Shown here piece by piece: positions 24,531 through 36,996 of a stretch of DNA of 64,000 nt; position 1 is the first letter of the stretch, and each line of letters starts with the position of its first letter. Position numbers and translations under genes: made by a program. Location: the NCBI GenBank assembly GCA_018389105.1, contig JACATO010000306.1:2586001-2650000 (forward strand), given 5' to 3'. This DNA is from Nautilus pompilius (taxonomy: Eukaryota > Mollusca > Cephalopoda > Nautilida > Nautilidae). The notes beneath the pieces were generated by a model. It was not told the DNA's origin, searched no databases, and saw nothing but the letters and a program-made list of their open reading frames with translations.

Positions 24531-27500
24531 TTGGCTTCAGTAATAATTTTAAAAAAAAATAAAGATTAATCGATGAGTTGCTTCCCTTGATATCCATTCA
24601 GTTTCAGAAGCTGTTTACATTTAAAAAAAGGGTGAGAAAAGCAAATCCCTTTTTTCATATTTGCACGGACATCAATATTAATTATTGCATAAACCTAATT
24701 GTACTACGAAATATCTTCCTTTCCGAGTGCTAGGTGTATAAATTTTAAATTCCTTAAACAATAAACCGTTTGCTATTGTATGAAATAGATGTCATTAAAA
24801 TTTAAATTTCAATAAAATTTATCAATTCTACTTTTTAAAATTTCTAAGATGTCATTTTCAGACTTCACTGATATTTTAGTGCTAATAAACTTTTTATGCC
24901 TGAGTATAGCCATAACAACAATTTTTTTAAAAAAATTTAATCTCTTCTGTGAATCCAAGTGAAAAAGTATAAATATGGCACATTATTGTCTTTCAGTTTG
25001 TCATTATGAATTATTATAAAGTTATGGAAAATATGCAATTCACGTGGTAAAAAAGCCCAACCAGCAAGCCAGCGTAACACCGCATGCTTGTGTCAAAGTT
25101 ACATGCTGTCTAATTTTAAGGGCTCACGTTGTAACCTTAAACCATCCAATGTCTCCCATCACCTCTCACGAACCTTGGAAACTGCAAAAGTGTCCCTAAG
25201 CCTGGACAGACTACAAAAGACATGATGATCAATGGAAATCTTTTTTTTTAATAAAATACAAAAATGATGTACTATATTTTAAAAAATAAAATAAATAAAA
25301 AATCAGTGGCTGAAATATTGGCAGATTATAAACTTGTTTTTGTTATACCTTGGATGCCATTTACAATTTTTCTGTGATATAAACATGAATTTTACCAGTA
25401 ATGGTTTGCAAACTGCAATAGAATAAACTAATTCCTGTATCGCCTAACAGTAAGACATGTCAATGCTGTAACTTGGTTAGCTAAATTCCCCTGAGAGATA
25501 AAAATTGTAACAGTGGATAACCATTTATTACTCTCCATTCACATACACATAATGTAAGATACTCCACAAAATGATATCAATGATAATGACATAACTTCTA
25601 GGGAAGAAATAGCCCTGGAACTACAAGATGGATGCTTATTTACATATTATCTCCCCATCTTTTTGTTATTCTGCTTGATTAGTGGTTAATTAGGTTTTTA
25701 TCTTTTGTTATCAGAATTTCTGGGCACTATTGATTATCTTAGGGTTTCACATTAGAGTTTGCAGTTAATACCTCTATGGACAAATTCTATTTCCTTATTT
25801 AAAACAACTCTGCAGTCTGAATCTGGGCGTCTCTCTGCCAATAATTCAGAAAACCTCCTATAATACAACAAAAAAAACTCACAATAGCCCTGAAATGTCT
25901 GCCAATATCTTAGAGAGCAGAGCCAAGGTTAATTCTTTTAGTGTTGTACTTGGTTTTGGATAGTTTATAAAATGTGATTTATTTCTGGGTCCTGAAAATT
26001 AAATGTTCAGAAGCATTTGACAATGATCAGAACTTAATCATGAGTATTTGTGGGAAGATTTTATACATTACTGGCAGACACAACCAGATTCAAATTGCAT
26101 ACATGGCTTCTTTAATATAACAAGAACAAAATTTTACAAGCAATTTTAATTCATATAATTTCAGGGAGGTGAGATGGAAAAGTGGTCTTCACAGCATTGT
26201 TGGGATTGCAGGGGGTTCAGGTTATGCTGAATTGAAAGTAATCTTCAATAACTGATATAAAGAATATTTGCCTACTAGCATTTACATCAAATTTACTAGC
26301 TTTCATTTTTAAAGTCATGTAGATAACATGTAAAGATGTCTTTTGGTTCTCTCTGGCAATCATTGAAGATAAAGTAAAGTACAGGTAATGGCTCCTCATT
26401 AGAATGGTTTATTCTTTACCAACCAAGCTTCTCAAAGCAGCTCAACTAGGCCCTTTCTCGAGTGTCTGGTCCCAGCAGCCAAAGTCTCCGCACTTGTTGG
26501 TAACTTCAACAAGGACATCGCCTTCTTTGAACCTGCAACAATGTTGGAATCTACCAGAGGAAAAACCTTGAGTCTTGAGGCTAGCTGCATGCCTACTTTA
26601 AGAAATCCCTTCTGGAACCCTTCGTTTTTTGTTGTGGGATGAAGCCAGAGATCCCAAAGAAAATCTACACGGCTGGCTAGTAAAGAAGAGCAAGACGAAA
26701 CCATGGCAGGGAGGTACAGCTTTATTAAAATTACGTTACAGTTGCATAGAAAAATGATTAACTAATAAGAGCAAATGTGTGTGGGAATGGTTTAGCAAGT
26801 TAAAGCATCCATCTACAGCTTTAGAGTTTTCCATTGTATCAATAGTTACCTGATCAGGAAAGTTAGCATATAAGACTCAACCAAGGAAAAAAAGCTGACT
26901 GGTGCAATGATTTGTATCTCACCCTATTTAAGAAAGAAAAATAAAATATCTGGGTGTGGTGAACATGGGGCTATGTATGCACCTACCACATGCCACAATC
27001 TAGCATGGCCACAGGCTGTTCGTTTCATTGCAAAGTTGGATGATGATACATAAATACTTAGGTATGATTGTAGGCCACTTTGCACTAAAATACACAGATG
27101 GGGGGATAAGGTGCTCAGGGAAAATATCTCAGTTATTCACTGAAATTCCTAATATGCACAGTTCATCTTTAATATTTTGTCCAGCCAACTGACTTACCTA
27201 ATCTGGATCCTATGATGATTTGTCTACAGCTCTTCTCTGGATCTACAGTGGCACTCATGAACTAATGATTTAACATAGGGCCAATATCTTGTGGTATCTT
27301 CTGAAATCATTCCATGCTAAACTAAAGCAACCTTCAAGCAGACAGTGGTCCTGCCCAGTCAATAACACTGTTTTATCTGTGTACTAATTAGTGTGTTAAC
27401 CACAGAGCTATAAAACTTGCTGCTAGTTTCAAAAGTTACTCTGCTTCACTTTATAGCAGTCCGTCAGTTTATAGTGCAGTAAAATCTACTTAACAGATAA

Positions 27501-27750
27501 CTAGTAACATTTATACACACACTGGTGTATAAACCCTAACCTTTACTTCATCATTAATGGCTGATATGAACACTCAAAAGGCTAACTTAACATTAGGATT
27601 CACATGAAATTTACTCTCATATTTAATATTATGCAAATAACACATAAAAATTGACTTTTGGTTCTTTTTTGCAGTCATGATAGATTAAGTATAAGATGAC
27701 TTCTCATCCAGTGTTTTCTTTTTATTATATCATCACCTAGTATATTTCAC
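24531..27750. other. Intergenic region upstream of ZMPSTE24
   Basis: No gene is recognised. A 90-codon minus-strand frame at 26432-26704 (containing FLWDLWLHPTTKNEGF) has no likeness I know, and no splice partner was found. The rest is AT-rich DNA. Confidence 0.4.
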
Positions 27751-28905
27751 CAGCTAACCATTTTATTAGGGCTAACACCTAATAACAAGTTGGGCCATCT
27801 TCTACCTGAATGATAGCTCTGACATGATGTGGCATAAAATCCACAAGGTGCTGGAAGGTGTCCTGATGGATATTTCCCCATTTATTCAATAATATTGTAA
27901 GCAAAGTATGGAGCAAGGTAGGCAGAGGATCATAATGATGAATGTATCTTTCAAGATCATCCACAGATTAGTTGGTAGATCCAGGGATTGCACCAGCCAT
28001 GGGAGATGCTTGAAACCTCTGTCATGTTTCCCAAACCATGAACACACAATGAGAAAGCAGTAGATGAGAGTACTGTCATCTTGGAAATAGCCAACCCTAT
28101 CAGGTTACACATAAAGCATTGTTGGAAGCAGCTGATCTGAAATGATTGAAGTAAAGTTTGGCATTCATTCTTCCTTCTAAAGGGACCAGGGTCCTATGGC
28201 ATGCTATAAAAACATGTTCCAAGCCATGTCTCCATCATTAGAGGTCTGGACTGTTTGGACCACACAAGAGAAGTTGAATGATTTATGTGGCTTTCAACAA
28301 ATCACTTTTCCCATTTTTACAAAGGAGGCTGAAGCACAACTCATCAAGGAACATCACTTTTTTGCCAGTCCTCTTTAGTCTGTCTGTACTCCTCACACAA
28401 TGCAAGGTGTCTTTTCATACTGGTAACTGCGATCAGTGGTTTCCTCCTGCCATAGTCTATTTGTTGCAATGATTTTCGTGAAGTACAGCTGGAGATGTGT
28501 AGATTGTCCTGCAGTGAATATCTCAATCAGGTGGTGTATTGCATGACCCCCCCGGACTAACCTCCTTTCTCCTCTTTCTGTCGCTATGTTTGCAGCCACA
28601 ATTCCTCCTTGCAGTAAACATTTTCTTCATCTTCTTGAATAATGGCTGATGTCTTGGACCAGCCTACCAACAAAACTGTCTTGCCACTGTGGCACCTGCT
28701 AGATGTGCACCCATCACGCCTCTTTTGAATGCTCCAATGTCTCGGCCCTCCCCAATTTCCATTAGATTGACTGAAGATGTGCTTGTCCAAGTCATATATA
28801 GTGCTGCAGAGATCACCTGTTACATCATGCGGTCAAGCTAATTTGCATTTACAGCTCAGATCCAAGTTTGAAAGGGTACATAGGTCCTATTAAATGGCCA
28901 GCAGA
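27751..28905 (-). mobile_element. Tc1-like transposon relic with terminal inverted repeats
   Basis: Facing ends at 27751-27770 (CAGCTAACCATTTTATTAGG) and 28881-28905 (reverse strand CTGCTGGCCATTTAATAGG) look like decayed terminal inverted repeats about 1.15 kb apart. Between them, minus-strand frames give a Tc1 transposase in pieces: RGVMGAHLAGATVARQ in the N-terminal helix-turn-helix region, GRRKPLIAVTSMKRHLA and EEYRQTKEDWQ before the first catalytic Asp, and WGNIHQDTFQHLVDFMPHHV at the C-terminus. Frameshifts separate the blocks. It is inactive and lies between ZMPSTE24 and COQ3. Confidence 0.75.
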
Positions 28906-29966
28906 TTAGAATCCTTTATCTATAATATTGAAGAAAAAAGGCAGAATGCACATTTACTAAAACTGTCTACTGATTCCTGATAGTACTATATTATTTCTAA
29001 AGCCACAAAAGTCATACATTCTTCACAGACCTCAAAGTTATTGCTCAATTCAGGTCTTGAACTTTCTTAATGCAGACAAATTAATGGAATGTTGTACATG
29101 ATATATCACATACATGTATTTAATTACTAGATATGAACTGATTTGCCTGACATAAAATCCTGCTCAGACAATAAATACATCAAAAGGATTTTTTTCCCAA
29201 AGCATACATTACCTTCACTGCCATGCAATGGAAATGTCCAATTTATTTCTCTAAAAAATAACATTTTCCAGAGCCAAATATATTTCTGTTTCTGCTTTAG
29301 ATCATAATGTTTTGGCAGGTAAAGCTTTGTTACACAACACAATGAAGTGCACACATCGTACACGCAAGCAAGCTGAGCAGCGTTTATAGCAGCTCCATAC
29401 TTTCTGTTTTCCACACTGCTTTGACAAGGTAGTTTTCGTCATTTGGCCACGACGAACTGGAGTTTTCAGAACGCTACTCCACCAGTACCTACTAGCATTT
29501 TTTGGTGTGCTTTGTCTAGTCCTAAGAACACCATCTAGCCACATTTGTAGATGTGGAAGCAAACATAAAAGTTCAGTCAAGGTGACTCTCTTATTCCACA
29601 CCTGTTGCTGTTGACAACCTGGCACATCTTGTTATGTAATTATTGATGGTTTGGCATGTTTCAGCAGGGGGTCTATCTCATGGCTGGACTGTGCATGCTT
29701 GCAACATCCTCAAATGTATGCTAATGCTGTCCTATCAGAGGATAAGCAATTGAATAGATTTGCTCACCTACTTCTGCTGCCTATGATAATAGTTATAATT
29801 AATTAAATTAAAGAAAGAAAAAAACATTTTTTTTTTCAAATTCACATAATTTTCTGAATTTATTACTGTTTTTAAGAGAAAAAGCAATTTTACACTGTTG
29901 ATGAATGTTCAGTTACTGTCAAGGATAAATAAAGAATTTTGAGTGCAGCCTGAGTGTTTTCAGTCA
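28906..29966 (-). other. COQ3 3' flank with polyadenylation signal
   Basis: A minus-strand AATAAA at 29859-29864, about 100 bases beyond the COQ3 stop, is the likely polyadenylation signal. Further down, minus-strand frames at 29302-29625 and 29127-29414 look protein-like in places (SRYWWSSVLKTPVRRGQMTK) but match no family I know. They may be another decayed element. Confidence 0.4.
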
Positions 29967-32900
29967 CTAGGTGGCACTAGTTCCCTTCATAGCTTGCAGA
30001 GCATAATTGATGTCAGTTCTGTGGGTCCAGGACCAGCTTTTAGTCAGCGGGTTGTACCAGAGTCCATGAAGGATGCGAGTGGTAAAACCATCTGTAAAAA
30101 GAAACAGTAAACAGAATGCTGCATCCTGTAGCAAAAGGCATACAAAAAGGGTTTTTCTCACTAGGCTGGAATATTAGCTAATTCTGATTTATGAGCCCTA
30201 GTGTAAAGTAACTATACACAGCTGAAAATGTTTTGTCCATGTCGACACTTAAAACCCTTAAGCATTTTTTAAAATTCTATCGGGTCTCTTCTTAAATATA
30301 GAAGGTAAACTTGACAGCTCTATCTAATACCTCTAGTCATTCAGTATATTCCAAAATTTAAAACCTGAGTACACATATGCTGAACTTTCTCTAACAGATC
30401 TGTATCCTTTCTCAAATAAGGGCTCCAAGTCTGCACAGCATACTCAGGATTGAATGAACCAAGTAGTTATACAATAAAAGTAAAACATCTTCACTTTCAT
30501 GTCTGACATTTATTACTCTATTTACTTAGCGGCTGAAATGCACCGCTCTTTACATTTGTTAATAATTATCGCAAGATTCTTTTCTAAAACTAGTTTCTAA
30601 TTTTATGTCACCCCTGTAAATAATACTTACAATTTTGTTTTTCCAATTTGAATAATTTAACATTTTTTACCATTAAATTCTTTTCCACTTAACTGACCAA
30701 TCTAATAAATAATTCAAAATTATCTCTCATACTTTTTGGTACTGACCATTGTGGAAATTTCAGTTCATTGTGAACCTTTCAATATTATCATTTACGACAC
30801 TGTCCATATTGTTGATAAAAATCATAAACAACACCAGACCCAAACTGATCCCCTGGCAGAACAGTGAAGAATTGCTGATATAATGACAGCACTCCATGCA
30901 ATATGATATCTAAGTTCTTTCTATCCATGTACCACATAAAGTTAATTGAGGCTCACCAAAAAGGCCATTTTAAATCAGATGCTTGGAATAAACAAAATTT
31001 GCTACTTCTCCTGAAATCAAATTTTTTAAAAAATTAACTTTTCAAGTACTCACTCTGATCCAACAGATACTGAAGATCCACAGGCGACACAAACTTATTC
31101 CAGTCATGTGTCCCTGAGGGTAGCAAATTGAAAAGCCTTTCAGCTGCAATTATACCCAGGGAGTAAGACCAAAAGGTTTTGTTGATAGTTGTGAAAAATA
31201 TTGACCCACCAGGCTGCAAGAGAGAGAAGTTAGAAAGAACGGTAGAGAGAGAGAAAGAGAGAGAGAGGGGTAGCAAAGTTTTTCTCCTGATAAGGAAATA
31301 AATTTTACTCATTCCAGATTCCATCAAATGCCATTTTTTCTTTCTCACACTTAGACATATAGAACATGGCAAGACTGCAATGTTTTGGATATCAGTCAAG
31401 CTATAGCAATAAGATTTTTTTGACACCAAAAGCTATAAAAAAAGTCAATCTTAGTTAACAGTTCATGATTAAGAGACACTGAGATATCAAAACTCTGCAA
31501 GTAGAGCTGATATACACACACCAAATAGTGTTTAAAAATATATGTTTTTTTTAATTTCAAAACTGTTTTAAAATATTCACATTTGCCTTGTGTGTGAACA
31601 GCGTCATATCAGTGATGGGTAACAAAAGACAAATATAAACATCACACCTAAAGAGCTACTATGTCTCTTCACTGATATATGAAAGTATCTCATTTAATCT
31701 TAAAGTACTCTTCCGTTTTTCTGTTTTACATTCTACGATCTGCTATATATCTTCAAACAATACGATTTTCTCTCTCTGTTCTGGGAACTAGCAATCGCTA
31801 GCAGCAGATTCCCAGTCCTCCTTATTTTATAATCTATTGTGCTTCCCTTTTTTCCTTATTGCACTAAAGCTCTCTCTCTCTCTCAAAAGACCTTTACTTT
31901 AAACACAGTCACTCACTTCAGATCTACTGTAGTGATCTTTCCCATTATAAAATAGGAATCTCTGAATGCTGTTGCCACTTGTTTTTCAAATCATCCCTCC
32001 CATCCATAACATATACCTAATTTCCCTTATTCCAAGATTTGTTGTAATTTCTTCCAAAACTAAAAACTTGGTAAATTGTCAAGGAACTCTCCTGCTCACC
32101 ATCCCTTCTCATCCTCCATCAGTGGTTCCTTTGAGAAGACTTACCTTGACAAGCTTACAGCAAATACGGACAAACATCTCGAGGTCAGCCACATGCTCCA
32201 AAACTTCTGAAGCAACAACTGCATCAAATTTTCCCTCGTCTGTTGCTACCATATCTTCAACAGTACAAACAATATATTTGATATTTGGGGCAATGTTCTG
32301 CTCATGTTTGAGGTGAGTTTGAGCAATACTGATATTATCCTCTGATGCATCCACACCTACTACATCTGCTCCCAGACGAGCTAGTGGCTATAATCAAACA
32401 ATCAAGAGTTAAAATAAATTGTTAAAAACTCACATCTAACCTTTAAAAAACAACTTAGCAAAGGAAAATATGCATTTCGCATGTTCTGATGAATTCTATT
32501 TAAATTATTAAAAATTAATTGTAACTCTTAGTGAGAAGCTAATCTTCAATACACTGTGTCCTTTTAAATTAACCTACCCTACTGTTTAAAATGTAAAGGT
32601 GGTTTTGTGCAGGCCTTTATTGTTGCCTAACTCTATATGGTGTTCTACATCTTCATTATTTATATTTTTCAGTGGTGTTTGAAGATATTGTGAAGAAACA
32701 AAGAAATTGATGCCATATGGCATCATTTCATGACACAGGATGCAGGAAATAAAATGAACAAAAATCAGAAAAGGTTTAAATTCCAGAAGATGCGAATAGT
32801 TTTTTTTTTTTGACAGTTTGGTCACATCAGCTCAACAGTTATAATCAACAAGTTTTCCTTTCGTATGTGTGTGTTTGAGGGGTAAATGGTGTTATAGAAC

Positions 32901-33196
32901 ATTTCAAGTTTCCTGCTATGCATTAAAAAGAGGGATAAATTCTTGTTTCTCAGTACTAGTATCTTCTTAACAATTACTCACATCAGCTAGTCATTTTTTA
33001 AAACTGCAAATTAAAATAGAATACCTGCCAAAGTTAGCAACATTGGGGCTAATGGTGTAACTCAATGCTTTCTAGCAGATAAATGTAGCACCATATTCTC
33101 TCATCAGAGTTGTTTCTACAGAATAGTGAACCAAAAAAAAATTATATATTTTCCTATCAATAAAAAATAAATTGTCCATAAATAAATGACAAATGA

Positions 33197-33231
<35 letters not shown>

Positions 33232-35177
33232 AATGGTGAAACAAGAGATAAGAAGTTTAAAAGAAAGAAATGAAATGAGATAAGAGATGAATGCAATGAG
33301 AGAGATAAAAGAAACAACAAATTTAAAAGATGAATTATCTTTAAAAGTGGCAGAAAAGAAGGTACCTCTGCCAGAATTCCTCCTCCACATCCAACATCAA
33401 GAATTTTTAGTCCTGCCAGTGGTTTGGTACCTCTTTCTCTGCTTGATTTAGAAAAAGCATCTCTGATCAGCGGTACTCTGATTCTATTCATGGAATGAAG
33501 AGCCTCAAATTCTCCACTTTCATCCCACCATAGTTGTGCAAGAGCTGAGAATCTTCTGATTTCCTCCTCATCAATAGTTGACTGAACACGTGGTCTTTCA
33601 GGTTTGCAGTGAGTTGAAGAACACAGCCATCTAAGAGTAAATAAATAATTAAATTAAATACATTCCCCAAAATACCTATAAATTGTTTGTCCAATCATTT
33701 TTTTCAATTTTTAATTTATAATTTAAAAAAAAACTTGGTTCAAAAACATATTTTTATGAACAAAATCCAATTTTGAATGAACACATGAATAAACAAACAT
33801 CAAAACTAAAACAGCCACAATAAATATCAAAGATGAAAACTTAAGAGAAAATAAATCAAAATAATTACCCAGAAAAATATTTTAAAAGAATATTTGAAGA
33901 TATAACTTAAGGACATACCTCATTTTTAAACTGTTAAGAATGATCTTAGTCACTAACTATAGACATACGTAAGGACTTCACCAGCAATTCCTAATTACAC
34001 AAATAAATGAGCTATAATTTAAATCATATGCTTTGACACAATGTTGATTATAGCCAGTGTTTAATCAAAGAATTATTGAAATTGTAGCTAACCAGGGTCT
34101 CCTCTATACATATATAAAACAAAAGTTTGCATACAACTGCCAGTTTTTATTAACAGAGTACTAAAGCTAAATTGTCATTCAATTGTTTGGTTTGAAAATA
34201 AGGAAGTCAAATACGCAGTTAAAACTTTAATTTTTTAAAACAGAACCTGGTAAAAGAAACTGCTACTTTGAATCCTGAACAAAAATTTACAAAATAAATA
34301 AATAAATAAATGAATAATGTTGCCAAAAAAATTAATTAAAAAGTTTTCGTCAAGAAATTTTATCGTGAGCTGTATGCAGGGTGTCTCAAGTCTATCTGAT
34401 GGAATCTCTCACCATGTCTCCAGGAAATCTGAGAAGCTGTCACTTCCGTATACAGCATTACCGCAGTTATCAAAAGGTCGCCGGTTTATTACTAAAGCAT
34501 GATAAATTGGATTAACTGAAACCTTCCCAGCTTGATGCGCAGCGAACTGAAACTCCAGAAAATTAAGGCCTATACACGGACCACACTTGGGGAATACTGT
34601 GAAAACGAACTGTATTTATTTTAGATACTGGCATAATTTCCTGTTAGTGTCACGAAATATCCAGCACTCTTTTCTTCGTGTTAGTACATTAGAACCAGAT
34701 GAAAATTAGATCTTAGGGATTTTGAAAACCCGCAGTACCATATATATATATTATACTTAGTTTTAGATCTGCTGTACTACGTTACAGTGTTTTTAGTACT
34801 AATGGGGCGAGAAAGTAGGGACCCTGTTCCAAGTGAGTGGTTAGCCACCGAGCACCTGCCAGGCTCGTGACAGACATCGATCTCAGGTACCTGTGAGGAA
34901 CCAGACCGTGCCGAGGTGGAACCTGGAGACGGTCCTCCGTCGCCAGGCTTGAAGGGGCTCGGAGTGGGGCAGGGGCGGCAGCATCCGGGGAGAGGAAGGG
35001 GGTCTGGGTTAGGGTTAGGGTTCTCGGTTTTGTTGAGCAGAGTGTCCTGGCATCTCGGGCGGCTTTTACCCAAGACGGGCGGATGTATCTGACGGTCCTG
35101 TACGACCTGGATAACAGCACCCGATTGCAGGCGGAACAGAAGCCGAGGGAAATCATCCCGAACCCGGCAGGACTCAT
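29967..35177 (-). CDS. COQ3: Ubiquinone biosynthesis O-methyltransferase, mitochondrial (COQ3), 5 exons
   Basis: SAM-dependent O-methyltransferase of the mitochondrial inner-membrane CoQ complex, catalysing both O-methylations in ubiquinone synthesis. Exons on the minus strand: 35177-34891, 33630-33366, 32387-32145, 31213-31054, 30091-29967. Splice phases agree and total 1080 nt (359 aa; human is 369). Exon 1 encodes an Arg-rich, acid-poor N-terminus as expected for a transit peptide. Domain landmarks: FSALAQLWWDESGEFEALHS, LHSMNRIRVPLIRD, SAM motif I LDVGCGGG (173-180), acidic motif VVGVDAS (D197), FDAVVASEVLEHV, KPGGSIFFTTINKT, GTHDWNKFVSP and a C-terminal LWYNPL...INYA. An in-frame TGA lies upstream of the chosen ATG, which has a poor context, so a further 5' exon is not excluded. 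Exon 1 is the least certain. Intron 4 carries a CR1-like relic. Confidence 0.95.
30190..30870 (-). mobile_element. CR1/jockey-like LINE reverse transcriptase relic
   Basis: The relic lies in COQ3 intron 4, in the same orientation as the gene. Minus-strand frames give LGLVLFMIFINNMDSVVND at about 30780-30850 (cf. 'GSVLGPLLFLIFINDL'), then NPEYAVQTWSPYLRKDTDLL at about 30380-30450 (cf. 'HLEYAVQAWSPYLKKDIELLE'), and RRDPIEF*KMLKGF at about 30250-30290 (cf. 'RGDLIE.YKILKG'). These are the palm and C-terminal blocks of CR1-type non-LTR elements. Stops and frameshifts are frequent, and the YADD region is not readable. Confidence 0.8.
33198..33227. repeat. (GA)n microsatellite in COQ3 intron 2
   Basis: A pure GA dinucleotide run lies about 140 bases beyond the donor of COQ3 exon 2. 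A second, shorter GA tract lies at about 31243-31268 in intron 4. Confidence 0.9.
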
Positions 35178-35800
35178 CCGGAGAGGCACACGAACGGGCG
35201 GAAGACGCCGGGCGTTGCTGGGTATTCAGACACGGCAGGCGGAAGCCACTGCGGCATGTCGGGATTGCGACTGACATCATTCGGCAGAATGGCGCTAGTG
35301 TCCGACATCTTGTGTAGTTGACGGCCGACCCTCCGATGATTGCGAATGCAACCTTTATGGTTCGGAGCCGTTTGCACAAGCTTGTCGTTACCGCCGCCAG
35401 TGGTGTCAGGGTGAATTTTCTTTCTGCGTATCAGCAGCCCGCTGTTGGAAAGGCCCGTGATTAGCTGGTAAGCGATTTGGTTGAATCATCGATTGGTCTC
35501 TGTAAATGTCCGTCCTGGCGGTGCATCCGTTGTTAGCTCCAGCCGAGCTGCTGCTGCTGCTGCTGAGCCGAGCCGAGCCGAGCTGGTGCTGGTGGTGGTG
35601 GTGGTGGTGGTGCTGAGCCGGGCAAATCGATCTGCGGCAGATTTTGGACCGAGGTCGGAGTAGTGCTAGTAGTAATAGTAATGATAGTAATAATAATAAT
35701 GATGATGATGATGAAGGGGAATAACTTAGCATCATCAAGGACGGGGGGGGGAGGGGGGATCAACGGCCATCCATCGGGTGTCTGTCGCACCTGTGTTGGT
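34780..35800. promoter_or_regulatory. GC-rich bidirectional promoter region, COQ3 / PNISR
   Basis: This is a sharp GC- and CpG-rich island in AT-rich DNA. It contains COQ3 exon 1 (minus) and, on the plus strand, a strong splice donor GCTG|GTAAGCG with the exon boundary at 35467. That donor can serve a non-coding PNISR exon 1 joined to the acceptor before 36977. The transcripts would therefore diverge within a few hundred bases, roughly 35180-35460. Repeats include CTG/GCCGA/GGT tracts at about 35540-35615, an AGT/AAT/GAT run at about 35656-35715, and CACA/CACTA tracts at about 35921-35965 just outside. No TATA box was assigned; transcription starts are inferred. Confidence 0.6.
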
Positions 35801-36996
35801 CATTATCACCTGTTGAACCTTTATTTCCAGACAGGAAGCTAACTCAAGCTCTTGGTTCACTTAAAATATCGTTTGAGGATGGGTCAGGTAGGGATGGAGG
35901 GAGGGAGGGAGGTAGGTTTGCACACACACACACACCACACCACACTACACTACACTACACTACATTAGTTAGTTACACGTTCGTTTTCTTTGTTTTGTTA
36001 TCAAAAAAAGAAGATCCAATTACGATTGTTAGATCAGTCAGTTATGGTGTTTTCCTCTAATGTGTGCGCCCAGTTTTGATTATGGTTGGTTTTTGTCTTC
36101 AATAAAGGATGGAGCCTCCCTGACGTGTCACCAGCGGTTTTAAGAATCTGTGCCCGCACTTTTCTGTGACAGGTTTTTAAATAAATAAATAAAAAAAACA
36201 CTTGGTTGAAGACGTTTGAAGTCGGGGCTCGGTGTGTTAGACAAACCCACTTTCCGGCACCTTGCAGTCAAAACACCGACACTGGTGAACTGTGGACTGA
36301 TGGAGTAGTTTAACTGTCGGGGAGAAAGAGAGCGAAGAAGACCAACTAACATCAGCGAGCTTCAGTTATGAACTTTTGCTGATGGTTATAAACTCTCAGA
36401 AATAAGATTTTCTGGTACTTTGGTGGTGGTGGTGGTGGGAGTTTCCAGTTGTGGCGAAGAACATGAATACTTTGTTTGCTAACCTGATATTTCTTCACTG
36501 CATTTGGGATCTGGTTCTGAGGATGAGAATAAAATTTACAATCTGAAAATGAAAAAAAAAAATGATAAAAAGTTTCTAATTAAAAATTCAGATTGGAAAC
36601 TTTACTATGTGAGTATAGAAAATAGAAAATTGTCTAAAAAAAAAACCATTTATTTATCTACTTTGAGTTAGCTACAGAATTCTGATATCTTACTACAGTA
36701 ATAGGAATTAGAGGATCTAGAAAAATGGAGGTTTGAGGGTTTGGTATAACTTGTATTCGAAGCTATTTTCAATCTCCAGTAGTAGCTCTAAAGGAATCTG
36801 TTCCTATTCTGTATTTTTCACTTGTTTGGAAACATGCAGAACTCAAGAGTGCTTTGTATATGATTAAAAACAACAAAAACAAACTTCTGATTATGCATGT
36901 TGTTGTTGTTTGTTTCTGAATTAATCCATGTGCTGTTGTTTTATATTCTAAAAATTTGTAAAAAATTATATTTCAGATTTTTGGTTTGTTGCAAAA

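Noticed and set aside
33198..33227. Regular GA repeat considered as a CRISPR or satellite array
   Set aside because: A simple dinucleotide microsatellite; there are no spacers or longer repeat units anywhere in the window.
34777..35379. 200-codon minus-strand open frame over COQ3 exon 1
   Set aside because: It is in a different frame from the one that joins COQ3 exon 2 in phase, and it has no recognisable domain. The frame starting at 35177 splices correctly.
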